Shown here one piece after another: positions 1 through 10,520 of a stretch of DNA of 64,000 nt (the stretch's first letter is position 1; the number at the start of each line of letters is the position of its first letter). This stretch comes from Nannochloropsis oceanica (Eukaryota; Sar; Eustigmatophyceae; Eustigmatales; Monodopsidaceae). The translations under genes were made by a program, and so were the position numbers. The stretch spans positions 310,001-374,000 of the forward strand of contig CP038106.1 in assembly GCA_004519485.1 (NCBI GenBank). The letters run 5' to 3'. The notes under the pieces are model-generated. The model made no database searches. It saw only the letters and a program-made list of their open reading frames with translations, and was not told the origin of the DNA.

Positions 1-376
1 GAATCAGAGCGTCCTCTTGCACATTCCACGCAACCGTTGTCCTATAGGCATCAATATGTAGGAGGAGGAGCGCTTGAGTGATGAGTGCAAGGTGCATACG
101 ATGTTCTGAGGGGGGTGGCAAAGGAAAAAGGAGTTATGCCTGCAATGTCCGGGTGTCTTTTCAACAGAAAATTGGCATATGTGGCTCACTTATTTGTTTT
201 ACCAGTCTCCAGCTATTTCTTATACTTCAATATTGCTATATAACAACGTCACACATTACTTGCCTTCCACTGCTACCACCGTCCTGTACACGCTGGCTTG
301 GACATGACGCCTTCCCCACTTCTCCTTCCTGCTCCTCCCCTTCCTCTTCCTCCCGGGCACCCACCCAACCAACCTT
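1..376. other. left-edge flank, no gene seen
   Basis: This stretch lies downstream of the leftward deaminase-like gene whose stop is at 377-379. I see no convincing exon on either strand. The sequence is mixed, with a C/T-rich section from about 280 to 370. It probably contains the 3' untranslated region of the deaminase gene and possibly the flank of a gene outside the window. Confidence 0.5.
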
Positions 377-3300
377 TTACGTCGATGTTGTAGACACAAA
401 CTCCGTATAAATCCCTCGGCACTTCTCGTCCGTAAATGTTGCCACGCGAAATTCTGGGTTCTGCTCAGAAATTTTCTTCAACCACTCCATGCACGCCCCA
501 CACGGCCTCAACGGGTTCAAGTCCTCTGAGTCAACAGTTATGGTCATCGCCTCTGAACTGAGTCTCGCTGCCCCTCCCTTCGTTTCGCTCTGCACTACCA
601 CTTTCCCTTCTCTACCAAGTGCACGCTCTCCCATCCCTTTCCCTTCCTTATATGGTGACGAAACGGGATCCAATGCGTCCAAGCTACCAGAATGCGGCCT
701 CCGTTGTCTCTCCGCCATCGTTGGTCCTCCTACCCCTCCTACCCCTCCTACCCCTCCTGACCCTCCTCCTCCTCCTCCTCCTCCTGCTCCATCTAAAGTC
801 AGGTCCTTGAGTGAGTAGGAGCGAATAACGGTTACCCTCGGAGGGGAGGCACCTTCAAACACTGTCTTTCTCCCGACCTTCTCACCTCGCGGGGTGGAGG
901 GCCCCTCCTCGTTTGTTGCTGCTGCTGCTACTGCTACTGCTGCTGCACCTTCCTGCTCATTAACTCCTCCATGCAATGTTCCATTCCATCGGTCCTCTTG
1001 TTTCTTGTGAGGCGAGCCCGTCAAGACTCTGCCATCGCTGCTGCTGCTGCTGCCGCCACTGCCCTTCTTGCCCGGCTTCTTCTCCACCGACGCAAACGCC
1101 ATGTCCAACCTCTTCGGTCCTACCCCCTCCCTCCTTATCCTCCCTCCTTCCCTCTGTTTCCCATCCTCCCTCCCCCCTCCCTCCGTAAACGACAAACTCA
1201 GCACAGCCACAATTTTTAACTCCCTCCTCTTCAGGGTCAAATCCGCGGCCAATGCCGAGCCAATCGCATTTCTTTCGGCGCATAATGAGCCTGTGGGCAT
1301 GCTTACCTCCATGTTACACCCTCTATACAGGATAGGAGCCGCACCTCCCTCCTTCTGAATCAGCAACACGGCCAATACAGGTTTCTGGGTCTTGCGGAGC
1401 CAAAAGGTGGAAAGATCGGAACAGAGGCCTTGGTGGTAGTGATGGAGGACCTCCTCTTTGTAACGAAGCATCTCGGCGGCCACCAGCTGGGCCCGGGCGT
1501 CCGCGTGGGAGAGAGGGACGGGGGGGGCGGTGTCAATGTCCTGGGGGAGGGAGGAAGGAAGGGAAGAAGGAAGGAACAAGAGGTTCACACTCATTGTGTC
1601 GCAAGAGGGAGAGGGGAAAGGGGGGGAAGGGGCCATACCTCGAAGGCAAGGACTTCCACGTCCTCCAAGCACATCTTGGCGTGGTGCCAGAAGGTCTTAA
1701 GCTCCCACATGTGCACAAAACTGGGACGGTACGGCCTCAAGGCGGCGTTGATGGCGGAGATTCGCGCAGGCGAGCCATCCGCAAAGGAGATGGTGAGGTG
1801 GTATTTGTAGCGCCAATCTGTGCCCCACCTCTCGGCGGACCTAAGGTTAGAGGGAGAGAGGAAGAGAGGGAGGATTAATCACCAAAAACGCACCTGTATT
1901 CATTCAGCCCTCCAACCGTCCATGAACTTGTGCACAGAGGGAAGATGTGGAGGGAGGGGAAAGAGAGGGAGAGGCAGAGAGAGAGAGAAAGAAGTAGGGG
2001 GAGAAAGTGATCGGGAGAGGGGTAAGGAGAGAGAGAGTGTGAGAGAAAGGAAGAGAGAGAAAACGAGGGGGAAATGACGGAGGGTCCAACCTGTCTCTGT
2101 AGTGCTCCACCAACGGCAATAGCTCATTCTTGACAAACGCTATGTTCTCGTCATACCGAAAGATATTCGTCTTACTGTGGACCCTCACCACCCTCACATC
2201 CCTATAATGCCACCTAATCCACTCTTCCAGTAACTCCGCCGTTCCCTCCGTCGAATTCCCTTCCGTGCTGCTCGTTTGATCACGGGGCATGCCCACCCCA
2301 CTGACCAGGAAAATGATTTTGAACACGTCCTCGTCCTCCGCTTTTGTCATCCCTGCCCCGGCAGTGATGTGAAGGGAGGACCGCCATTTGGGGAGGATGC
2401 TCGCAAGGAGAGGAAAGTAGACCCCGTCAATTTGCACGAGCCGTTGAAGGGAGGAGGAGGAGTGAAGACCATTGACTTCCCGCTTCTGCTGCTGCTGCTG
2501 TCCCAGCTCTTGCTGCTCTTGCGGGTCGAATTCGAGCTTCTGGGCATCATCCCTGCGGACCCGGAAACTGGCCAAGTCTTCCACAGCGAGATGGCGCGCA
2601 TAGGAGCTCCGGGATAAATCGAAGCCGACGGGGAGGTCAGGGTGAGCACTGGCACTGCCCGGCCGCTGTCGTCGCAACGTAAACGAACGCTGTTGTTCCC
2701 TTTTTCCTTCCCTGCCTCCATGCTTGTTTGTACTATTGTCCGAGGAGGGGGAGGAGGAAGGAGGGAAGGAGGGAGAGGGAGCTTCGGCGGCAGGATCACG
2801 GGAAGAATGCAGCTCTCGGACATAGACGGGAAACGTCGCAGGGGGGCAAGGGAGGGAGGGAGGGAGGGAACGGATGGCCTGCAAGATTCGTTGACTGACG
2901 GGTTGAAAGAGAGAAAATTTTGGGCGACAAAGGACGAGGTCTTCGGTGGTGTTGTTGCTGCTGCTGTTACTGCTGCTAGTGCGTCGATGGTGCCGCTGTT
3001 GTTCTCCTACCACTGAACATGAGGAGGAAGAGGGAGGGTGCCGAGCAAGTGATAGGACCATGTCCTTATGCGAGACATTGTGCACCATTAACTCGATCCG
3101 CCGCTTGCCTATTTCCTCCATTCCTGGGCACATGCCCAAGGCGTGCGAGACCCTCTCTTGGACCTCTGCTTGTGGTCGCTCGCTGAGCCGCAAGGCAGAG
3201 GAGGATAAGAGCCCCCCCCCTCTGGTAATAGAGGACTTGCGAAGGGTAGCTGCGCGAGGGATGAAGGGCGTAGGGGGGGTTTGGGCGATGGGGGTGCTAC

Positions 3301-3640
3301 TAGCCTGAGGTGAGGACCGGGAGGACTGAGGGATGTTGGTGGTGGGCGAAGTGTCTTGAAGGGGCGTGGAGGGCTGTGCTGGATGGGGTGTTGGTGATAG
3401 GGTGCCGGCAGCATGCTCGGGTGCTTCAGGTAGTTTATCCTTTTCCTCTGTCTTCGCTTCTTTTGCAACATGAACAGGACTGGAAGGAGTAGATAGGCAA
3501 CGGCGTTGGTGTTGCTGCTTGTGTCGAAGCAGGAAAACAACGCTGGAGGCGGCTGCGATGACAGAAAGATGCAGGAGGTTACTGCCGATGGAGTTTTTCC
3601 TGTCGCCTCCATTGCCACTGCTTCTACTACTTCCGCTCAT
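377..3640 (-). CDS. membrane-anchored cytidine-deaminase-like protein (4 exons)
   Basis: Spliced gene, exons 3640-2091, 1926-1894 (33 bp), 1840-1639 and 1540-377. All junctions are GT..AG and keep one frame, giving about 982 residues. Near residues 20-38 there is one hydrophobic segment, suggesting an N-terminal membrane anchor. A long Ser/Pro-rich region follows, then a folded domain spread over exons 1-3 that I do not recognise (motifs SGVGMPRDQT, VHSKTNIFRYDENI, YKYHLTISFADG, HMWELKTFWHHA). Exon 4 carries the cytidine-deaminase zinc signature: GSLCAERNA near residue 682 and PCGACMEWL near 942. In the family, the Cys-Ala-Glu and Pro-Cys-x-x-Cys elements lie roughly 30-40 residues apart; here about 220 Gly/Ser/charged low-complexity residues separate them. 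The zinc ligands and the catalytic Glu are present, so a deaminase-type zinc site is likely. The substrate is unknown; a free nucleoside or a nucleotide is possible. Confidence 0.8.
545..1195 (-). other. low-complexity insert inside the deaminase domain
   Basis: This part of exon 4 of the deaminase-like gene encodes Gly-, Ser- and Ala-rich sequence with charged runs. It sits between the CAE and PCxxC zinc motifs. The frame stays open and no convincing splice pair removes it cleanly, so it is read as translated. It probably loops out from between two core strands of the deaminase fold. Confidence 0.65.
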
Positions 3641-4173
3641 CGCACTGTTATGCCATAAGTATTACGACTGCGTGAGGTGCGAGGAAAGGGAAGGGAGGAA
3701 TATCGTGAGAGGAGATTTGAGTGGGGGAAATCCCACAGAAACCATCGTGTGCTCATGCTAGTGGGAGAGTTGTGTGGGAAAATTACACTCGACAAAATGG
3801 TGCTCGGGGACGGGTCGACGCTGAGAGGCACGGCCAGACGTGCTTTGGGTTGGGCTGGGCTGGGGATTCACGTGGTGGGGGACAATGATGTGTCTTGTCA
3901 TGATGATGGCAAAAAATAAAATGGCGTGCTACCCTGGCACAATAACAAGAGGACGATCCTCATTTGTCTTGCTCGCTCCATGAAACCGTATGGAGTCTGC
4001 GATGCGGTGTGGCATTTGGTAGAGTGTCTACATACGATGAAAGTGAAGTGATCGGTTGCAGTGCTCGCCGAGATCTCATTTTCTTAATTTGGTTCGTGAA
4101 TTCCTTAGGCCTCCCTCATTCTCAAACCGCCACCGCCACACCCCACAGGCGCACGGTCACGCCCCAGCAAGCC
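3641..4173. promoter_or_regulatory. divergent intergenic region (deaminase / Tudor-wHTH gene)
   Basis: About 530 bp separate two head-to-head starts (ATG at 3640 on minus, ATG at 4174 on plus). It must hold both promoters and 5' leaders. Reading frame upstream of 4174 is open back to about 3964, but without protein-like features. I see no clear TATA element. Confidence 0.5.
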
Positions 4174-5318
4174 ATGAAGGACGAAGATGATGTGACACTG
4201 GGCGACATCGTGGCCTCGGTAATCTCCTCACAAGAAGCTGCTACGAATCCGAAGCCCAAATCCCAAGCCTCGCCGTCGCCTCCCGCCAAGGAAGAAGAGG
4301 AGGTGGAGGTGCATGAACCACCACAGCAGGACCGGAAAAAGGAAGAGGGGAAGAAAGGATTGATTACCATGTTGTCATCATCAAAGAAAAAAGCTGCACC
4401 CGTGCTGAAACCAATCCCTGTCCTTTCCGAGGCTGGTCCTGCAGGTGGTGTGGATGACGATGCGCCGGTGGCAATGGAAGAGGAGAGAGAGGACCACCGA
4501 AAAGAGCGGGAGCAGAAACAAGTGGAGATCAAAGTCAAGAATGGGGTAGATGACAAAAACGACGACGGCGAGGGAATCCCTGCTGGTCCCTCCCCCACGC
4601 CTGCCGTCCCAATGGAGGCGATCACTCCTGCGCCTCCAGAAGAAGCCGCTGTCCCTGTTGATGATGCGCCCGCATCCGACCCAAAACCAGTCATCGCCAC
4701 CACCACCATCACTTCTAGCAGCAGCAGTAGCAAGAAGAGCAAAGCCAATGCCTTGGCATGTTTGTGCGGTTCGCATTCCACCGTTATCGTGGAACCGCGG
4801 ACCTGGCCCGGGATTAACAAGCATGGGGGGGTGGGGCGTCTCACGAAGGACAACGGAGATGGGACGTACAGCGTAAAGTATTTGCTAGGTGGGAGCGAAA
4901 AAGGAGTCGATCGGTGTTACATCCAATGCAATGCTGTAGAGGCAGCAGAAGGGGCTGAGCCCGCTAAGCGCGAAGTGAAGGAGCGAGAGTTTTTCGAGCC
5001 TGAAGTACCTGTCCGTCCTGCTGCTCCTGCTGCTCCTGCTGCTCCTGCTGCTGCTACTTCTTCTGTAGCAGGCACTGGTCATCGTCCTACGAGAGCCAAA
5101 GCTGCCGTCTTTGCGGTTGCTGCACCGATGGATGAAGCGGAAGAGGAAGAGAAGGAGCTAGAGGACGTCCCAGAGAGGAAAGGCAAAGTGACAGGAAACG
5201 GCTGCAGCAGCAATAGCAGCAGCAATAAGCGAACGCTGGCGGAGGCCAGTAAAGGGAAATCCACTAACCTTTCTCGGTCGAAGGTTCCGCAGCCATCAAA
5301 ACAGAAAGCATCACCCAA

Positions 5319-5378
<60 letters not shown>

Positions 5379-5913
5379 CCAACGAAAGCAACAGCCGCAG
5401 AAGCACGGGAAGCAAGGAAACGATGAGAACCAAGAAGAAGATGAAAGAGAAGACGTGGACGAGAATGAGCGACCATCCTCAAGAGATTACACCTCTCCTG
5501 GAAGTGGGGATAAACTCGCTTCTCCCTGCAAGAAAGCTGCTACTTCCCCCCTTCCCACCACGACCGTCACCGCCAACCAAAAATACGACAACAGAGGAGA
5601 TGCAAAAATGCAGTCACGGGAGGCGGCGGAAGAATCCCCTCATACGCGGTATTCTCCTCCACGACCTTCTTTGGAGGATGTGAGGTTGCAGGCCTTCAAA
5701 ACCAAGTTGTCGCAGGCCGTGGTGGAGATGGGGGGAGGGGAGGACCAGATCTCGCTAGAGAACTTGAGGGGAATGGTAGAGAAGCAGCAAAAACAACAGG
5801 GGGAGAAGGAGGGAGAGATAGGATTCACGGGGGAGGAGGTGGCAAAGTTTTTGAAGAGGCTGGAGGCGGATAATCACTTGATGGTTGTGGGTCAGACTGT
5901 GTACATTGTGTGA
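4174..5913 (+). CDS. Tudor-like / winged-helix-tail chromatin-associated protein
   Basis: Single-exon gene of 579 residues, with the start chosen at the Met opening the conserved-looking segment LGDIVASVISSQ. Three parts are visible. Residues about 1-205 are acidic and Pro/Ser-rich, probably disordered. Residues about 208-250 form a small Tudor-like beta module (TWPGINKHGGVGRL, then DGTYSVKYLLGG). The last 80 residues resemble the winged-helix tail of MCM-type proteins, ending in FLKRLEADNHLMV and VGQTVYIV. Between these lies a basic, Lys/Gln-rich linker with a run of about 18 Gln (5322-5376). The family is not one I can name. Tudor-like plus winged-helix suggests a nuclear DNA- or histone-binding protein, perhaps in replication or chromatin maintenance; this is inference. 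Confidence 0.72.
5322..5376 (+). repeat. (CAG)n coding microsatellite
   Basis: An uninterrupted run of about 18 CAG units encodes polyglutamine in the Tudor/winged-helix protein. Pure codon use (no CAA) marks it as prone to length change. Confidence 0.95.
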
Positions 5914-6323
5914 GCGTGAGGGCCTGACGAAGAGAGGGAGGGGGAAAAGAGGGCGAGTGAGATGAGTCGGGTGCCCAGTACGTAGGATATTTGGGGGGGA
6001 AGTGAGGGCTGTAGGCTGGAAATCGAGTAGGAGGGTGGGGGGAAGGGAGGGAAGGTCGGTACAGAGGGTTGCGCCACAAATGGAATGCTTTTGTGTGTGA
6101 GTCGGGGTACTTACACGGCATGAAGCCTGGGAAAGGATCGTATGAACGCAGCATGAGAGAATAAGACACAGTAAACGCAGGATGGAGGATATTAATGTCT
6201 GGCTCACAGCCTTTGCTTTTCTTATACCGGAAAACCCGCCTTGTTGCACTCGCTTTAAAATAGTACATTCCTCAACAATATGCCCCCTCTCCTCTCCATA
6301 TCTACATCTCTTATTCCTTCATG
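5914..6323. other. convergent 3' flank, no gene
   Basis: About 410 bp separate the stops of the Tudor/winged-helix gene (plus) and the HIT zinc-finger gene (minus). No exon is visible. Presumably it holds both 3' untranslated regions. Confidence 0.55.
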
Positions 6324-6911
6324 TCACGGACCCCCATCCCCCGCAAATATCAACTGCCCGTTCTCATATTTGAGAGCTCCCACCTCCAACAACAACCGAT
6401 CCACAAACCCCTTTAAGTCGGGGTAATGACCCAAGGCCTCCCTCAACTTGTCTACCCGGTGCGGGTTCCCATCTATGTCCGTCAACAAACTACAAAGCGT
6501 TGAATCTTCTAAGGCGCTTCGTAGCCACTTGCTTTCCGACAGGGCCTTACGCATGTCGTCGGTCAGCACCGGCCAATTCTCCTCTTCCTCCTTCTGTCCT
6601 TGAGCAGCCTGGGCAACGTCACGATGGTGTCGCCGGGCAATGGAGGAAGGAACGGGGAAGAAACCGTCTGCTGCCGCACCACGGCCCCGCTTCTTGCCGG
6701 CTCCTGCAATTGCTGCTCTTCTTGGGTCTTTTTTCTCGCACGGAGTCTCCTTGTGCGTTCGACAGCAAGCCACGCTGCAATACCGGAGATGGCACGTGGG
6801 GCACTTGTATTTGCCTTGGCTTCCTTCCGCACAGCAAACCTCGCATCCAGATGCTGCCAATTCATTTGCCGTTGCTGTCCCCACGGTTTTCTTGCCGCTG
6901 CGATTTGCCAT
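6324..6911 (-). CDS. ZNHIT3: HIT-type zinc finger protein, ZNHIT3/Hit1-like
   Basis: Single exon of 195 residues, starting at the ATG at 6911; an open frame continues upstream but has no ATG-supported conserved sequence. The N-terminus has the HIT zinc finger with paired Cys/His ligands (CEVCCAEG, CPTCHLRYCS, CCRTHKETPC). A basic Gly/Arg linker follows. The C-terminal helical part (WLRSALEDSTLCSLLTDID and GFVDRLLLEVG) is laid out like the C-terminal domain of ZNHIT3/Hit1. In animals and yeast that protein works with the Rsa1/NUFIP and R2TP machinery to assemble box C/D snoRNPs in the nucleus. Finger and C-terminal region together support ZNHIT3 over other HIT-finger paralogues. Confidence 0.82.
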   Translation of the reverse strand: MANRSGKKTVGTATANELAASGCEVCCAEGSQGKYKCPTCHLRYCSVACCRTHKETPCEKKDPRRAAIAGAGKKRGRGAAADGFFPVPSSIARRHHRDVAQAAQGQKEEEENWPVLTDDMRKALSESKWLRSALEDSTLCSLLTDIDGNPHRVDKLREALGHYPDLKGFVDRLLLEVGALKYENGQLIFAGDGGP

Positions 6912-7433
6912 GTTACTGTGGGCTGTGTATATCATTTTGGAGGCTGTTATTAGAGAAAGGATACTATACCCTAGGCAAATTTGCCGGCTGCGACGGATGA
7001 GACAATACAATACATGGAGAGCATGTGGTTTGACATTCAATTAACCTGCAATGGTAGTGGTGGGGTCGAAAGGGGACCGGGTGTGCGCTGTGGTCATTGG
7101 ACAAGCGTCGTCGACCACCATCCCATCTCGTGCGAGAAGTCGACGTGTCTCTCAAGCTGCTGATCGGTGCAGATAATTGAATATTGAATGGCCGCATGTT
7201 CTCTCCTCTCCCTCCCCTACGACTATAATAGTAAGTTCATACCATCTCTCATGTACACATTTACACGCACACAGGACACATACACACGCACGCAGGAGTG
7301 AAGTCTTGACGACGGCCACTTTGCTGGCTCGCAGCAGTACCAGGCGTATTCTTTGTTCCGGCCGACATCGTCTCGCGCTATCAGCAGCACAGAGTGGGAG
7401 ACCCTTTCTCCAAAAAGGATTAGAATCGAAGCC
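6912..7433. promoter_or_regulatory. divergent intergenic region (ZNHIT3-like / flavin monooxygenase)
   Basis: About 520 bp separate two head-to-head starts. An open frame without ATG precedes the plus-strand start from 7353. A short CA-rich patch lies at about 7254-7290. No individual promoter element can be assigned. Confidence 0.45.
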
Positions 7434-9473
7434 ATGTTCAGACGCAGTAGCAACCGCATTAGCGGACCAGAGTCTCCCGCCGCAGCAACAGGCGCAGCTT
7501 TTATAGGCGCAAATGATATGCCCGACGACAAGTCCACAATTACGGTCCTGATCTGCGGGGCAGGGCCCGTTGGTCTAGCTGCTGCCATTGAATGCCTGCG
7601 CCATGGCTTGCGCGTCCGTATTATCGACAAGGAGCTCACGAGGGATCCGCACAGCAAGGCGTTTGGAATTCATGCGTTGTCTATGGAAAAATTTCTCGCG
7701 ATGGGCATCGCGCCCGCGGTTTTGGAGCAAGCAAATTGCGTCGGTCGTGTTGATATCTTGGGACGTTTAACCACTGTTGTGGAAGACTTTTCCTACATCC
7801 CTTCTCGATTCAAGGGAACATTTATGCTGTCGCAGCGTAAGCTCGAAGACATTATGGAAGCCAAATTGCGGTCATATGGTGCAGAGGTGGAGCGCGGTGT
7901 GGAGCTGTTGGACTTGATTCAGCCAGAGGTGCAGGGTGAAAAGGACGGCGAGACGGCCCAAGAAGCAAGCCTGGTGTCCTCGTCCAGCGGCAACAGCCAT
8001 ACAGTTGCCAGTGTTCGCGATGTAAAAACGGGTCAAGATAGAAGAATAACCTCTAAATACGTCATTGGATCTGACGGTAGTCACAGCCGTGTCCGTAAGC
8101 TTCTCCAAATACCCTTCAACGGAGCGCCTTACGAGGAAGATTTCTTGTTGCTCGACACCCACTTTACACTCAAACCTGGCATGAGTTTTGGGGGCATAAA
8201 AGTATTGCTAGGCGAGCCTTTTGTCGCCATCTTTCAACTTGCGCCGGACATTTTGCGGGTCGTGACTAGGCGCTGTGACGGGGACGGCATCCCGCACGGC
8301 AGCAACGATAAGAGCATCAAGGGTGTGGAGAACGCCGACGTGGAAGCCGCCATAGCACATCGAATGAAGGCGTTGGTGTTGGCACGATGCCCAGAGCTAG
8401 CTTCTCTTCACACAGTGACGTGGGCGAGCATCTTTCGAGTGCACCGCCGAGTGGTACCGAGGTACAGCGTGGGGAATGTGTTTCTGGCTGGAGATGCGGC
8501 GCATATTCACTCGCCGTTTGGAGGACAGGGACTGAATACAGGGGTTCATGACGCGGTTAATCTGGCGTGGAAGTTGGGGGTGGTAGAGAGGCTTGGGGGA
8601 AATGCTTCGGTGTTTTTGCCTTCTTATCACGACGAGAGGCATCCGGTGGGGGAGGAAACGTTGGCCTGGACGGATAATTTGACTACCTTTACCGCGGTTG
8701 GAGGCTTAATGGGCAACTTGGTGCAGAATGTGTTGTTTCCTTTGGCGAGTCCATTATTGAATTGCTCGCCGTGGTTGACGGAGAAGATCACGACGAGGAT
8801 GAGCATGTTGAGTTTAACGTATCGAGGGACCTCGTCCGCCCTCCTGTCCTCGTCCTCGGGGTCTTTCACGGTAGGAAGCCCTCAGCCGGGGGATAGGGCG
8901 AGGGATGGTCCGTTGATTTCGTTGTCGTCGGGGGCGGCCACGGGATTGTTGGAGGTTATGTCCGGGGGGTTACGACATACTCTTCTTCTTTTTGGGGAGG
9001 AGTCAGGGGGAGAGAAAGGAGTCGAGGGGGCTGTCAGGGCTTTGTTGGGAAATAAGGGGGAGGAGAGATTGTGGCGATTGAGAGATGTGGTGGCGCTTGT
9101 GCATATTTCTCGGCGATTTCACAGTGTGCCGAAAACTGCTGTTGCTCTAGGTACAGGTAGTAGCATTGGCAGTAGCAGCGTCAGCAACAGCAACGGCAAC
9201 AGCAGCAGTAGGAAGGAACTTGTGATCACGCCCATGTACGACGAGATCGGCCGAGTCACTCAGGCCTTTGGTATCGAGGTTTCGACGGGGAGGAAGGGCA
9301 ATCCGGCGCCCCTCCCTCCCTGCCTCTTCCTGATCCGTCCTGATGGCTACGTCGGATGGAGGGCCATGGGATGGGATTTGGACGGTTTGCTGCATTATCT
9401 GGAGATGCTTTTCCTGATCGCCGGTCGTAACAGCAGCGGCACTGGTAGTAGAAGTGATATAAGTAACCGTTAA
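7434..9473 (+). CDS. FAD-dependent aromatic monooxygenase (PheA/TfdB type)
   Basis: Single exon of 679 residues; the first ATG of the open frame is at 7434. It has all three signatures of class A flavoprotein hydroxylases. The Rossmann dinucleotide motif is CGAGPVGLAAA near residue 41, the DG motif is VIGSDGSHSRVRKLL near 213, and the GD motif is LAGDAAHIHSPFGGQGLNTG near 352. The C-terminal third, ending LIRPDGYVGWRAMG, matches the thioredoxin-like C-terminal domain of phenol hydroxylase and related enzymes. Family members use NAD(P)H and O2 to hydroxylate aromatic rings. The N-terminus (MFRRSSNRIS) is basic and hydroxylated, compatible with an organelle presequence. The substrate cannot be told; a phenolic compound or polyketide is plausible. 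A Ser/Asn-rich stretch at about 9150-9210 is a lineage-specific insert. Confidence 0.88.
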   Translation: MFRRSSNRISGPESPAAATGAAFIGANDMPDDKSTITVLICGAGPVGLAAAIECLRHGLRVRIIDKELTRDPHSKAFGIHALSMEKFLAMGIAPAVLEQANCVGRVDILGRLTTVVEDFSYIPSRFKGTFMLSQRKLEDIMEAKLRSYGAEVERGVELLDLIQPEVQGEKDGETAQEASLVSSSSGNSHTVASVRDVKTGQDRRITSKYVIGSDGSHSRVRKLLQIPFNGAPYEEDFLLLDTHFTLKPGMSFGGIKVLLGEPFVAIFQLAPDILRVVTRRCDGDGIPHGSNDKSIKGVENADVEAAIAHRMKALVLARCPELASLHTVTWASIFRVHRRVVPRYSVGNVFLAGDAAHIHSPFGGQGLNTGVHDAVNLAWKLGVVERLGGNASVFLPSYHDERHPVGEETLAWTDNLTTFTAVGGLMGNLVQNVLFPLASPLLNCSPWLTEKITTRMSMLSLTYRGTSSALLSSSSGSFTVGSPQPGDRARDGPLISLSSGAATGLLEVMSGGLRHTLLLFGEESGGEKGVEGAVRALLGNKGEERLWRLRDVVALVHISRRFHSVPKTAVALGTGSSIGSSSVSNSNGNSSSRKELVITPMYDEIGRVTQAFGIEVSTGRKGNPAPLPPCLFLIRPDGYVGWRAMGWDLDGLLHYLEMLFLIAGRNSSGTGSRSDISNR

Positions 9474-10520
9474 GTCGGGGTAGAATCCAAAAATCTTGAA
9501 ATGGAGCGCCCAAAGGGAGAATAAATCAAGAAAACAATAAGTCAGGATTGACTCAATACACAAATTCTAAAGTAACGTGTATATGCGTCTTCTTAAATCG
9601 CTTCGCATGGAACCGAAAGGAAATACAAGATTCAAAAAGCTGGCATTTATGTGTTTTGCCGTCGTTTGTCGCTGCGATCTTTTCAATATTTGATTTAAGC
9701 TCGGTTCAGCCGTCTATCGCTCCGGGTTTTGAGTAATATCTGACGCCCGCGTATCATTTTGATGGTCCTTTTCTCCACACGGCCTTTATTTAAACCTGCT
9801 TTTTGTTTCCCACCTCTCTGTCCAGCACGTGGACAGGCCAACGAAATTAAATCGTTATCCCTTCCTCGACTAACAACTAAATTCGTCATCTACAATAGTT
9901 ATCCTCCTCCTCCCCCCCCCTTCCTTGTCCAACTCCTCCGTTTGCTCCACCCACTTTCCTCCTCCGCCTCCATCTCTATACTCTTTTTCTTTCTCCGATC
10001 TATTTCGCTCGTTTCCTTCCATCCTCCCTCCCTTCCAACCAGAACTTGTTTCTCTCCCGTTGCTTATATCTTGTTGCTAGTCTCACTTCTCTCCACATGT
10101 GACATTTAAGTCGTCTAGAATTGATGGGTTTCATACAAAAAAACTGCTTTCGCCTTCTTCTCTCATACATACCCTTTGGGTTGTGTATTACATCTTTGGT
10201 AGGAAATTTGTTTCGATGCGTTGCTGTTTCTTTTCACTCTCCTTCTTTTTCATCATCTTCTTCTCATAATAACTACATCAGGAAAAGACCTACAATAAGT
10301 TGGCGTCACTTCTTCTCTCTCTGTCGATCTTCTTTTTCTCACGGCCGTTTCTGGAACAGGCATATCATAAACAAAAAACACACACGCTTCTCGCGCACTG
10401 CCTAGCCCCTTCTCACACTCTCTCTTGTGCTGCTGGTGGTGCTAAAGTAAATATTTAAAAAAACCCAAAAAGGGTGTCGTCAGACAGGAAAGGAAGATAC
10501 AGTGGAAACGGGAAGGTGCT
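9474..10520. other. convergent 3' region, no gene
   Basis: One kilobase between converging genes. The left part has an AATAAA. From about 9890 to 10420 the plus strand is T/C-rich, with many short pyrimidine runs and no long ATG-started frame with protein-like composition. I see nothing else; it is probably the 3' untranslated regions of the monooxygenase and Myb genes plus spacer. Confidence 0.5.
9520..9525 (+). terminator. polyadenylation-like signal AATAAA
   Basis: An AATAAA hexamer 47 bp after the stop of the flavin monooxygenase gene is a plausible 3'-end processing signal. Whether this organism uses the hexamer is not shown by the sequence. Confidence 0.4.
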
